64,000 nucleotides of DNA from Hyparrhenia diplandra (GCA_015847255.1 JADLZK010008411.1:124001-188000); one strand, 5' to 3'. Shown: positions 35,724 to 46,201, counted from the stretch's first letter. The notes: generated from the sequence alone by a model not told the origin. A program made the numbers and translations.

Positions 35724-36786
35724 GATCGCCGACTTGTGTGACCAATCGGCCTCCGTCTCCATGTTGATCTCGTCCACGTCGAGCTCATCTTTGCTTGAAA
35801 CGACCTCTCTCGATCCGTGACCATGGGGCTCGGCGGGCGGAGCACAGATGGAGCTCCCTGGACCCGTCCTTGGGCGACGCGGAGGAGGCCGCCTCGGCAA
35901 TCGCCGAGCGCGTAGCTTCTTGCCGGATTCCACGCACCGCCCTTCAAGATGTAGCACCGCCTACATTATCGACGACGCCCTCGACCGATGGCTGGCCTCA
36001 CATGGTCGGCCACGGGCGGCAAAGACGATCAACTCGATCCACTCATGGCGGTCCGTTTCCCCCAACGGGCGGCGATGTCATCTCGAGAAGCCATCGATAT
36101 TGTGTGGATCGGTGCTTGCCATCTCCAGGTTTGGCCCACCTCCGCGCCCCGGCGACGGGCGCTTGGCGGTCCGTCTCCCCAAAATCCGTCGTCTTCCCAT
36201 AATGTGGACCTCACGCCGCCAAAGATATCCGATGTCGGCGGCGGCACGACGCTCACGCGCGTAAAGCTGCAGGTGGGGGTGCCCAAGGTGGAGGTCGAAG
36301 AGGAGAGGATGGGGTCGCAGATCCAGTGTCGACTTCCTATCTTCGCCGACACGACGACAATGGCCGTTGCTGACACATTCCAACAGTGAGCAACGACCTC
36401 TCTTCCGCCGGTGACTGGTGCTTCTCCAATGGCGACCATTCGGCGTCGCGATGCACCCTGGCGACCCGGTATCACACACAGTCGGCGGCATATCTATCGC
36501 CGGATCGATCCACATTCTGGTTTTTGGATCAAGCGTGGGCGGTTTTGCCACCGCGTGGGGGATGTGCGGAAGGCGGCATCACTTTGCCTTCTCGTCGGGC
36601 GCGCTAGGTGGGGTGTCCATGGTTCTTAATTCTTCGACGCTATGGACTGTTGATCTTTAGTACACAAGTACTAAAGTTTCTTTTTGTTCTTAGATTTTGT
36701 AATAAGTTTGGCTATGTGTGGTCACGCAGAGGCTTTGGCTGTATGCGTTACCGCAGAGGCTGGAATGTAATACCGTTATCTAAAAA
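35724..36786 (+). mobile_element. LINE-A retro-insertion, 3' portion with poly(A)
   Basis: Continuation of 15283-15613 after copia-2. The 3' end reads ggctatgtgtggtcacgcag, then gcagaggctgg, then taccgttatct plus A8, followed by the 16-bp target duplication. The tail agrees with grass LINE 3' ends (gcagaggc...ttatcg-An) and with the tiny insertion at 44226-44280. The body is GC-rich and has no reverse transcriptase; the longest frame (35988-36389) is of unknown nature. It is either a LINE with a foreign or 5'-UTR-like body or a non-autonomous element using LINE machinery. Confidence 0.7.
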
Positions 36787-36802
36787 AAATGGGAAAGGTC
36801 AT
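36787..36802. repeat. LINE-A target-site duplication, right
   Basis: aaatgggaaaggtcat, identical over 16 bases to 15267-15282. The first bases are ambiguous with the poly(A) tail. Confidence 0.85.
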
Positions 36803-36887
36803 TAGTGACGCATAAAAGACGGTTATTAGTGAGGAACCAGGCATGGCTGCCTCTGAAGCAGCATCTGCATCGACCCCTCCGCTTGTG

Positions 36888-39728
36888 GAGCTCGTTTTTT
36901 TCCCCCTTGGCTTTACTGATGGGCACTGGAGGACAAATTCAAGGACAAATTCAACCGTAGCTATCAACGTTGGGCAGCTGACGTGAGCAGTGAGCTAGCT
37001 GATTGCAGGCCCCAGCCAGAAGCCAGACCCTCCCGATAAAACACTTGCGTCGTGGTATTTCATATCTCACAACCTTACAGTACAGCAGGTCCGTCTCCAA
37101 AGTACGTCTAGCACGCAATTTCCAGTCCTGCTGATCCCATCAGGCGCCATCCCTGCATGGAAACAATGGTAAATATAATAAGACTCCTCTTATGTTTTTT
37201 TAGACCAAAGGAGAATAAGACCCTCCTATCTCTCCAAGCCATTTCTTGATCAAGTCCATGTTGAATTAGTGCCATGACTAATGTAATGTGCTTGTGTGCC
37301 AAATTGAATAAGTGATCCCCCAGTGTGTGTGTGTGTGTGTGTGTGTGTGAGAAGTTGAAAGGTGACATCTTAGTTGGTTACTGTTCTATACTGTCATGCA
37401 TTTTTCAACAAGATTTTCTTAATTTTGTAAGAAATGTTTTCTATAGGTTCCTGCAGTCTATAACTTTGTTCAATTTACAAGGACACCGAGCAACTTAGGA
37501 GAGCGTTCAGGTCACCTGTGTTGATTTGTCTCTTGCTGTTGCCCAGCAGTGTTTTGGGATGTTGAGTATGTGTGTTCCTCTCTAGGTCACCAGTCTTTGA
37601 TGTCATGGGCTCATGGCCAGAGTTTGTATTTAACACACTCTCTTTTCTATCTTAATTGAAAGGCAGAGTTCTTACCACCTTCATTTATTTATTTTTTCTA
37701 AAATTAGCTATCACATAGTTGTTGCCCCATAAACTGCCCCTCGTCCTTCTAAACTTCCAAGGCATTACTAAACACACCAACTATGTTATATATCCTACAA
37801 TATTCAACAATACAAGCTACAATAGGACAGGGTACTACATTAAGAGATGTCGTCCTCGGTATCTCACCACATATGCAAAAGACACCCACAACCCATATAT
37901 GCCACTTGGGGCAACAACTATATGGTAGCTAATTTCCACCAATGTTCATATTAGTGAAAATAATTATCAATGATTTCAAAAAACCAATAAAAGTTTCGGT
38001 GGAAAATATGATTTCCGTAGTAGCGAAACTTTATTCCTTTTATATGTGGGCTCTAGATGCCAGTGCTATATAAATCTCTCTTCCTATTTCTTTCTTCTCT
38101 TGTTTCTCCTCATCTACATAATGTGGGCTAGATGCCAGTGCTATATAAATCTCTATTTCTATTTCTTTCTTCTCTTGTTTCTGCTCATCTACATAGTGGC
38201 ATGGCGGTAGTGCACCGAGCAGCACCGGACGGGGCTCATCTAGGGGTGCGGCCCACATGGCTCAGGGTGGTGCAAGGTGTGGTGTGGTGGCATATGGGGT
38301 CTAGAGGTCAATGAGAGGTGAAGAATGAATGGGGGCTGAAGAAAATCTTTGATCATTACCCTTTATCTATGAGATTGAGGTCACCCCAATTGAGAACAAA
38401 ATTTAGAGAAAAGAGATTGGAACAAATAAATGGAATCTGTTGGAGCTTGATGTTTGCCTTTACTCCCCTTTATTTCTAGTTATAGGGAAATGGGATTAGT
38501 TATTCTTAGTCGAGGCAGACGCTCCAACAACTTGTTTTCTTTCCCCAATGATTGTGTGTGTAACGAATACCTGCTGATTCGCTTGGTTGGGAGATATGGA
38601 AGATGCGTAATGATAAGATTTTCAAACAGCGGGATCCGGTGCATAGTCTATGGCTTGTAAATTTTTAAAATCAGTTTTACCTTCAATCACTTAGATTCAG
38701 GAGTGACCTCAGGACATCTTTCTGTTTTGGGCTTAATGCTCTAATTAGTTAATCCTAGTTTGTATGTCTGAACCTTAAGTTTATTTGATTAAAATTGGAC
38801 CTCTATAAAAAATACCTACTGATTCTTCCTCACTAAAATATTTTGCATTATCTGAATCACATATTTCTTTCACTTGTACCTAAGCTGATCATATGACTTT
38901 TGTGCCTCCACACTTAACACTATTACAAAACATATGATTCATGCTGGCTTGTAACTCTCTTTCATGTTGGCATACGTAGTTTGTATCTTAGATTTCCGAC
39001 TAGAGCATTGATGATCCTGAAAGTATTTTCAGTAAACACGAGCCACCTATTGCTAATCCGTGAAAATTCATGTGTTCCACTTCCACATGCCCAACACACT
39101 AATGATCGTATAAAGATAGATAGTTTGTGTAATCAGCAGATGAGCTAACAACTTGTAATAACTTGGTTGTGAGCGTTCAGTAGAGTCCAGAATATTTCCT
39201 TTTCCAAAAAAAAAGTGAAGTTTAAAAAATTTACTGCATGCCTCCTTGAGATACACACACACACACACCAAAAAAAAAAAAAAAAAAACCTCTAGGCTGA
39301 ACTTGAAAGATGACTTTTTCGGTTACACAGTTGTAGAATATCATGCCTGAAAAAACAACTATTATTTTACTGTGCTCTGTGTTTCAATATATGGCGTTTA
39401 TGAAAACTACTTAACTGTTTTTGCATTTAGTTTTTTGTCCTTACATCATATAGAAAACACAGAGGGACCAAGAAGTATCACAACATTATAACTCAGGAGA
39501 CGCAAATTTTACTATGTAGGTATCAAATTTTTGCAAAATTTTTACTATGTAGGTATCAAAGTTTTGAAACCATTAATTCATACGTGCCTGATTAGCAGAT
39601 CTAAAATATCATTAGCGGCAATAGCAGAACAATTGACCATAGAGTACCGGTAGACCCTACGAAAAATATATATAGCGAAACTACATATGGCGGGCTATTT
39701 CAAACCATGCAAATACCTGAGCTGATCA
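36888..39728. repeat. host segmental duplication, right copy
   Basis: Direct copy of 7089-9690. It carries about 150 bp (37350-37498) after the GT microsatellite that the left copy lacks, and lacks a few short segments near 37890. It ends at gctgatca; from there the right copy continues with sequence that is itself a diverged repeat of 38884-39110. Confidence 0.9.
37322..37349. repeat. GT dinucleotide microsatellite (right copy)
   Basis: About 14 GT units; the left copy (7482-7501) has about ten. Confidence 0.9.
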
Positions 39729-39960
39729 TATGATTTTTGTGCTTCCTCACTTAACACTACTTCAGAAACATCTTATTCATGTTTGTCATGTGTCTCTTTT
39801 GTGTCTGCGTAGCTTTTGACTTAGATTTTCCATCCAGCGTATTCACATAGTTGGACTTTGTCAAAAACAATATTTTCAAACACGAGCGCCTCCTGTAGAT
39901 CCATAAAATTCCATGTGCTCTGCATGCCCAACATACTGATGAGACTATTAAAGCTTAATC
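39721..39960. repeat. Diverged local copy of 38884-39110
   Basis: Starts gctgatcatatgatttttgt and tracks 38884-39110 (gctgatcatatgacttttgt) through cttaacacta, aaacacgag and catgcccaaca with many substitutions. An older duplication upstream of the terpene synthase promoter. Confidence 0.65.
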
Positions 39961-39998
39961 TTTTTCTAAAAAAATCAGTACGGTATATAGTAGGACAC

Positions 39999-40008
39999 AT
40001 ATATAAAG
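39999..40008 (+). promoter_or_regulatory. TATA box of terpene synthase gene
   Basis: atatataaag about 80 bases upstream of the ATG at 40089, a normal plant TATA-to-start distance. It is the best candidate in the 200 bp before the gene. Confidence 0.5.
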
Positions 40009-40088
40009 CTTCACAGATGTGCTACAGGCACACCCGCAGCCAGCAACGCCACAGCTGCTACACAGACATACTACAGGCACATCTGCAG

Positions 40089-40184
40089 ATGGCGGCCAAC
40101 AACACCACTACTGCTGAGGCGAGGACTGTTGACCCCTCAGTGTGGGGTGACTTCTTCATCAACTATGTCCCTCAGCTGATGCAG
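40089..40184 (+). pseudogene. TPS exon 1
   Basis: 32 codons, MAANNTTTAEARTVDPSVWG and on to PQLMQ, ending at CAG|GTACGT. The short N-terminus before the RxxxxSVWG motif indicates no plastid targeting. Confidence 0.8.
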
Positions 40185-40366
40185 GTACGTATGCACCTAG
40201 ATATACAATAGTAAAAATTATGTATCTACTAAAAATGATGACTTGCAATTTGGATATAGGGAGTACAATTTAATAAATTGCAGCATGTTGTGTCTATGCT
40301 ATACTATATGTATGCCGGTAATTTGCACATGCGCTCTGCATCAATCAATATGTATAATTCTTGTAG

Positions 40367-40631
40367 ATGTCCGAGGGAAGCATGAGGGAGAAGGTCAATC
40401 AATTGACGAAGGAGGTGTGTGGACTGTTTGAGGCTTGCAGCGACAGAAACGTGGTGCACCAAATGAGCCTTGTGGACACCCTCCAACATCTGAGTATTGA
40501 TCATCTCTTCCAGGAGCAGATTGGAACCACACTACGTAGCATCCATGGCTCTACTAGAGGATTCAGTACCCTCCATGAAGTTGCCCTGCGATTTCGCCTT
40601 CTTAGGACCCATGGTCTTTGGGTTTCTCCAG
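40367..40631 (+). pseudogene. TPS exon 2
   Basis: Acceptor ttgtag, donor CCAG|GTCTGT. Encodes MREKVNQLTKEVCGLFEACS, the IDHLFQEQI region and LRTHGLWVSP of the N-terminal alpha-helical domain. Frame intact. Confidence 0.8.
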
Positions 40632-40748
40632 GTCTGTATATGATATATATTGCACACAGTCTGTAACTCTGTAATTTTATACAATACGCCAGACTCGTCG
40701 TAGCATTGATTTGGCATGACACAAAATGGTACCATACATAATTTACAG

Positions 40749-41285
40749 ATGAACTGATCAGCAAGTTCAGAGGTGATGATGGAAGCTTCCATACTGAAAT
40801 AACGAATGATCCTAGAGGCTTGTTAAGCTTATACAATGCAGCTCACCTTTTAATTGACGGAGAGAAGGAACTTGAAGAAGCAATTCAATTCTCAAGGCAT
40901 CATCTGGCGCTGGGATTACAAACATGTAACCTCAAAGCCCCATTAGCTGGTCAAGTAATTCGGGCACTTAAGCTACCATTACCAAGGACCCTGAAGAGAT
41001 TGGAGGCCCTAGATTATATGTTAGAATACACTTTTTTTTTCAAGAGCGTGCCGTTGGCAAGTTTTACAACGCTTTAGCCAAAACAATTCCATACGAAAGC
41101 ACACATACAAGACGGCGGAGCTTCACAGTTGTACTTAAAAAGGAAAACAGCTACGGTGAAGACTCCCCTCATATGTTAGAATACACTCAAGAGCAAGCAT
41201 ACAATCCCTCCATACTAGAGCTTGCAAAGCTGGATTTTAACCTGCTTCAACGTCTTCATTTGAAAGAGCTCAAAGCAATTTCCCA
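40749..41285 (+). pseudogene. TPS exon 3 with internal insertion
   Basis: Begins in phase (DELISKFRGDDGSF), includes GLLSLYNAAHLLI and RTLKRLEALDYMLEY, then is interrupted. Coding resumes at EQAYNPSILELAKLDFNLLQ. The interruption lies between two copies of atatgttagaatacact (41016-41032, 41171-41187). Confidence 0.8.
41016..41187. other. Direct-repeat-bounded insertion in TPS exon 3
   Basis: A 17-bp direct repeat flanks T8 plus 130 bp, a net gain of 155 bp that shifts the frame. The seven bases after each repeat (after T8 in the first) are also alike, caagagc, so this may be a local duplication with T8 slippage and foreign filler instead of a poly(A) retro-insertion on the minus strand. The segment 41041-41170 is open in the frame that joins the downstream exon. 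Confidence 0.6.
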
Positions 41286-41407
41286 GTATGATGTTCTAAA
41301 CTTCTAATTATTTCTTTAGAAACACAACAAGGCTAAATAATTTTTACTCATGCAACACAAACTAGCCCAAGCAGCCTACTGATGACCATATAGACAAAAT
41401 GTTTTAG

Positions 41408-41625
41408 ATGGTGGAAGGATATTACCAAGAAGTGGAACTAAACTACGCACGTGATCGCGTGGTTGAGTGTTTCTTCTGGTCCTACACAGTATACTATGAG
41501 CAAGATCACTCGCGAGCTCGCGCAATGCTTACCAAGATTTTTGCACTTCTAACCGTGGTAGATGACACATTTGATGACCATGCTACCTTACATGAGTCTC
41601 GCATGCTCGCTGAAGCTTTAAGAAG
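41408..41625 (+). pseudogene. TPS exon 4 with DDxxD motif
   Basis: Acceptor ttttag at 41407; the true frame starts WWKDI, then needs one more T (gatattacc versus expected gatatttacc) to continue as YQEVELNYARDRVVECFFW. RDR and DDTFD, the substrate and magnesium-binding motifs, are intact. Donor AAG|GTTTGT. Confidence 0.8.
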
Positions 41626-41738
41626 GTTTGTATTAGTTATTAGTTTGGCTGATTAAATTACGTTATTCCTCTAACCTGTTGTATGTGGATTCACTAGCTG
41701 GATTAATTTGGGTGCAAGATATATATCGTGTGTTGCAG

Positions 41739-41874
41739 ATGGGACGATAGTGCAGCTTCTATGTTACCCGAGTACCTGAGGAAGTTCTACCTGAGGCTGT
41801 TATGGAACTTTGAAGATTTTGAGGATGAACTGCAACCAAGTGAGAGGTACCGTGTGGCTTACACCAGGGAAGCG
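41739..41874 (+). pseudogene. TPS exon 5
   Basis: Acceptor gttgcag, donor GCG|GTAAGC. Encodes WDDSAASMLPEYLRKFYLRL and on to AYTREA; in phase with both neighbours and undamaged. Confidence 0.8.
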
Positions 41875-41957
41875 GTAAGCACAGACTAATTCCATCAACA
41901 ATGCCGAATGATCAAATCATTCTCATATGTACGAGTATTGATGCATTGTCTGTTCAG

Positions 41958-42226
41958 TTTCAGATGACGTCTGAAAGTTATCTCCAGGAAAGCGAATGGT
42001 TTCATCATAGCTGCAAACCAAAGTTTCAAGAACAAGTGGATGTGTCTACGGCATCGATCGGACCTCAAATAGCAGCTACCGCGATGCTAATGGGCATGGG
42101 TGATGAAGCAACCCGAGATGCATTCAGTGGGCATGTCCTTTGAATAGGTTTCTTGAACGACACTGCTGTTATGTCCTTTTGGACGAATAGCCCGTTTCTT
42201 GAACGATATTGCTTCGTTTAATGTAA
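41958..42226 (+). pseudogene. TPS exon 6 with disrupted NSE/DTE segment
   Basis: Open through SESYLQESEWFHHSCKPKF and MLMGMGDEATRDAF. The next bases read ttcagtgggcatgt where ttcgagtgggcatgt (FEWAC) is expected, so one base is missing. After that, 42133-42170 and 42171-42216 are an imperfect tandem duplication, each with gtttcttgaacga, the RFLND-coding core of the metal-binding NSE/DTE region. The exon boundary is uncertain (possible donor at about 42222). Confidence 0.65.
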
Positions 42227-42365
42227 AGTTTGTTTCCATATCATTATATATGTTTTTATGAGCAAATTTTGTTAATCAATGCTCATATTAAGTGCTTTTT
42301 AAGCCTTTGGCTAACTTTTAATATGTATAACTTGAGCATTCACTTTATGTTGTTTAATTTACAGA

Positions 42366-42655
42366 GTGGCAAGAGCAAGAAAGATGTGGCAACTTCCGTG
42401 GAGTGCTACATGAACGAGTACAATGTAACAAGTGAGGTAGCCATGACTGAGATTGGCTACCTAATCGAGGATGGATGGAAGACAGCAAACAGAGCTCGAT
42501 TTGAGCATTCTGAGCTACTTCCAGCGGTGCAGCGATTTATCAACCTGACAGTGTGCATGCCATTCACATACGGTGGTAAAAAAGACGCACACACAAGCGC
42601 CAAGGATATGAAGGAGACGATTGAGCGCCTTTTCATCAATCCCATACACCTCTAG
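42366..42655 (+). pseudogene. TPS exon 7
   Basis: Acceptor tttacag. Encodes GKSKKDVATSVECYMNEYNV, GYLIEDGWKTANRARFEHSE and INLTVCMPFTYGG, ending at TAG 42653-42655. Standard C-terminus of the alpha domain; intact. Confidence 0.8.
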
Positions 42656-42729
42656 CTAGAAATTTGTGGTTGGTTTTAAATGCAGCCCACCCAAAGGCTG
42701 CATACCTGCATTATGGATATTTATCAACC

Positions 42730-42735
42730 AATAAA
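42730..42735 (+). terminator. Polyadenylation signal of TPS gene
   Basis: AATAAA 75 bases after the stop codon, the expected near-upstream element position. Confidence 0.45.
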
Positions 42736-42798
42736 TAAAGATTGATGTACATATGCACATCATGGATTTCACGACTTCCTATGACAACATTCACATCA

Positions 42799-42832
42799 TT
42801 TTTTTTTTAGAAAAGGAGGTTTCCCTGCTTTT
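42799..42832 (-). mobile_element. Possible reverse-oriented LINE 3' tail
   Basis: A T10 run followed by agaaaaggaggtttccctgc resembles the reverse complement of a grass LINE 3' end (gcagaggc...aaacctcctttttct-An). The element would be extremely short. No matching target duplication found. Confidence 0.35.
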
Positions 42833-43213
42833 ATATTTCAAAAAGCAGATGGGATTCATCGATGGATGGACAGTACCCTCCGCGGTGGAACGGGTGGCCT
42901 ACTACGACAGAGTCTACGGCGAGAACCGCAGTCCCTCACACAAAGAGGCGATGCATCAGATCCTCCGGGACTCGCCAAGTGTAGGGCCGAGGCGGCACGC
43001 GAGCCGCCGTGTTTGATTGACGTTGACGACTAGGTTGTTTAGTGAGTAATCGCATTTGATTTCTTTCAACTAGGGAGGGCAGAGCTATTTGTAGAATTGT
43101 ATTCCCCCTAGTGCGTCGTTCATGGCGCGTCGTTGTAACTTTCAACTTTTTATTCGTCTTAATACCAAAGACGCGCAAACCTTTTGTGTGTTCGAGAAAA
43201 ATATTTCAAAAAG
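42833..43213 (+). mobile_element. LINE-B: 5'-truncated LINE with 13-bp target duplication
   Basis: A perfect 13-bp repeat, atatttcaaaaag, lies at 42833-42845 and 43201-43213. The insert 42846-43200 is 355 bp. It ends accaaagacgcgcaaacc, then ttttgtgtgttcgagaaaa, which agrees with a common grass LINE 3' end. An open stretch (GFIDGWTVPSAVERVAYYDR) at its start could be the C-terminus of ORF2 or unrelated; not recognised. Confidence 0.75.
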
Positions 43214-43587
43214 TGAAACAAGTTTAAGCTCTGTGTTTAGGGAGTGCCTGCCTTACGGAAGGATCCTTAAGGAACCATCTAAGACATATTTAGAATGTTA
43301 CTGCATACAGACAATTCTTGATCATGCCGAACCGAAGTCACAACCCTGAACAACTGAAGACCAAATGCTGAGCAGCAAATGGCCTCATCCTTGATGACGA
43401 ATCCCCCAGATAAGTGCCACTCGCTCGCTATGCACCTGTTCCACCTTCCAATCAACAAGCTTTTTGTGAGGTTTACGGTAGCATCAAGTTGCAAGGAAGC
43501 ATTTGGTGTCTCGCCGCAACTCGCAAGTTGATCAAAGATGCAGTGTGTCCCAATGTGGGACGATAGGAGCAAACTGACGATGATTGT
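43214..43587. other. Non-coding interval
   Basis: No gene or element recognised. The minus frame 43279-43572 lacks similarity that I can name. Confidence 0.4.
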
Positions 43588-44010
43588 CTCATCGCCAGGA
43601 CACTGCTCCTGATGCTACTCATTCCAAGCAAGCGCTGCTGGTAATACTTAGCCTATCTGCAACATAAGAAACTATTGTTGCATATGGAATGAAGTCATGA
43701 ACACCGTGAGGTAAATGAGTTAAGTGTATGGATGCTGTGTGTTCCATCATGAGCATGCTATGTTCTTTTTATACTAACACCCGTCGGGGGCGTGTTCTTT
43801 TTATAGTAACACGCGTGGGGGTCGTGGGCGGCTTTTGCCTGTGCACATGGGCCCCCCTTGTTGGCAGGACACAAGGTGATATATATTGGCCCTTGCCTAA
43901 TGGAATATCTCCTTATCAATTTAAGTGTACATTATTTTTGTGAGAAAGGAGAGCGCTCTATTGATTACTCATGAAAATAGGTTACAATCTATTGCAATCA
44001 TGGACTCCAT
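43588..44010. repeat. Local duplication, copy 1
   Basis: Homologous to 44759-45166 in the same orientation (shared ctcctgatgct, gcatgctatgttctttttat, gcacatgggccccccttgtt, ctattgattactcat). No coding content. Confidence 0.85.
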
Positions 44011-44209
44011 GCATTGGGGAACCTATGCTTGCCACACAACTGCGTGTAACATGTGTTTCGCCAGTTGCACGAGCTCATGATTGATTTCATTTTGCTCTCT
44101 CCTCACAAACTGCAAACTGAAATACATTCTATAATGCACATTCACGAAAAAACAAACTGGAAACTCATCTCTGCTAACATTAATTCTAGATATATACATG
44201 CTTTACATC

Positions 44210-44295
44210 ACTTACAATAAAAGCAGTAGAGGCCGGATTTTATTATCCATTATCGAAAAAAAAAAAAAAAAAAAAAAAAACTTACAATAAAAGCA
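44210..44295 (+). mobile_element. Ultra-short LINE tail insertion (30 bp + poly(A)) with 16-bp target duplication
   Basis: acttacaataaaagca occurs at 44210-44225 and 44280-44295. Between the copies are 30 bases (gtagaggccgg ... ccattatcg) and A25. The 30 bases match the last 30 bases of LINE-A (gcagaggctgg ... ccgttatct), so this is the same LINE family, 5'-truncated almost to its poly(A). Confidence 0.88.
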
Positions 44296-44758
44296 AACTG
44301 TGATTTATCCGCATCTGACGGCAAACAGCTTGAATGAGATTCAATGATGGTTTTACTCCCTGTCCATTCCATTGCTAGTCGCACCCTTTCTTAGCAAGCT
44401 AAAGCTTCAACTAGTGTACAATTGAACATGTTCAAATGGTAAACATTATCCACTAGCTATAGTTAAAATTTGGGACACTCAGAATATAACACGACCAATA
44501 AATTGATCATTTGATTCATATATGTTTCGTTGAGCGTCCCCAGTTTCAAGGTGCTTCAAGCAACAATATCATTTTGCATCCGTGTATGCTGCCATGAGCA
44601 CCAATATTCCATTGTTCGAAAAATTTGTTTTCATGGTGCCAGCGATTGTATAGCTAGGTATATGTACTAAAACCTTGCATCATTTTCAACAATGTCAATT
44701 GCTCGTTCTTTCTATGCACTTCTCTCTGCACAATGATAGAGTTAACACACTTCCTACA

Positions 44759-45166
44759 TCTCGTCGCCTCGCTAGGATACTGTTCCTGATGCTGCTCATT
44801 CCGAGCAAGCGCTGCTCTGGTAAATACTTAGTCTATCTGCAACATAAGAAACTATAGTTGCATGGAATGAATACTGTGAGGTAAATGAGTTATGTGTATG
44901 GACTATGGATGCGTGTGTGTTCCATCATGATCATGCTATGTTCTTTTTATAGTAACACTCGTGGGGAGCGTGGGTGGCTTTTGCCTGTGCACATGGGCCC
45001 CCCTTGTTGGCAGGACACATGGTGATATATATTAGCCCTTGCCTTATGAAATTTTGCCTTCTTATCAATTTAAGTGTACATTATTTTTGCGAGCAAGGAG
45101 AGAACTCTATTGATTACTCATAAAAATAGGTTACCATCTTTTGCAATCATGGTCTACTCTAGGATT
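44759..45166. repeat. Local duplication, copy 2
   Basis: Partner of 43588-44010, offset about 1.17 kb; differs by substitutions and short indels. Confidence 0.85.
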
Positions 45167-46201
45167 TATTTTTCTTCTTGTTTTGCTAGTAGCCCCAGTA
45201 CTTCATATTTCATTATTTTCACAACATAAATGTGGGTAATTACTAATTGATTCAGATGGTCACCTCAGTATTGTCAGTTCACCTACCGTCCTAGTTTGTT
45301 GTAAACGTGGGAGGGTTGTGATGGATGGTTGGTTCGTTGATGAAGTCCATAAATCCCTGGGCACAACTGTACATGTCAACATGAGCAGAGTGCGGAGCAT
45401 GTGAGCTCTCTTCATTCTTCAATACGGGCTCAGGCAGCACTACTGCTGAGACTTGGAATATTATATCCTAATCATCAAGATTCTCTACTTTATTTATGAA
45501 GTCCATACTTTTTGGCAAGATACTCTATCCCAACCATGGGTCCACTTGTAATGTTATCTAAATATATCCATGTGGATATCAGTTTTGAAGTATTTATCAC
45601 TCAAATTCAATGGTGTAATCGAAATTTAATTTAGTTTTTGTTTTGCGAGTTATAACATTTTTTTTGCTCATTTAAATGGTGGGACCGCGCTGGTGCAGAC
45701 CCTTTCTCTCTGCTCCGAATCCCAAATCTCTTCACACATCATGCACACTGTCTCTCACTCCTTCCTTCTCTTGTCCTCCAGTATGGCTCGCTAGGAACCA
45801 GTCCTCCAGTATGGCGTTTTGATTTTTCTGCTGAGTCCGGCGGTAACGCGGTGTGGACAGTCTGAGTCCGGCTACATATACCGTAGCCATAGCATACCAG
45901 CCCACGACGCCGCGAGCCTAGCTGGTAGAAAGGTAGGCAGGCAACAATGCCGGTTTCTTCTGAGTCTGAAGTTCTGAACCCATGTTGATTACAACCTTTG
46001 GCAAGGAGAGCCGGAACAAGCAGATTTGTCTGCTGCGGCATCACTCAACTCTTGCAATCTGAGAGTGAGAGGCAACAATCAATTAATTCCCGGCCACTGT
46101 CCAATAATCTGCTTGAAGGAGCACAGCCAAATCATCGTCGCACAGATGCGGCACCTGGTTCTGTACGTGCAGTGATCTGGACAACTGTTTGCAGTGACAC
46201 C
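45167..46201. other. Intergenic, nothing recognised
   Basis: AT-rich to mixed sequence with short unconvincing frames only. Confidence 0.5.

Larger units (their letters stand above)
40089..42655 (+). pseudogene. Sesquiterpene synthase (TPS-a type), seven exons, disrupted
   Basis: Exons: 40089-40184, 40367-40631, 40749-41285, 41408-41625, 41739-41874, 41958 to about 42130, and about 42366-42655, all with GT-AG signals and in-phase joins except as noted. Seven exons and no transit peptide fit a cytosolic TPS-a enzyme that would ionise farnesyl diphosphate. Visible motifs: SVWGDFF near the N-terminus, YARDRVVECFFW (RDR), catalytic VVDDTFDDH (DDxxD at 41561-41575), and the C-terminal RFINLTVCMPFTY region. 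Damage: a 155-bp insertion/duplication in exon 3, a one-base loss in exon 4 just after RWWKDI, and a one-base loss with tandem duplication in the exon 6 tail where NSE/DTE metal-binding residues belong. The closest known relatives are likely maize and sorghum sesquiterpene synthases (family knowledge). Product unknown. Confidence 0.85.

Noticed and set aside
35795..36551. Several 130-157 codon frames in the LINE-A body
   Set aside because: Overlapping on both strands, no RT, endonuclease or gag-like motif; kept only as part of the retro-insertion.
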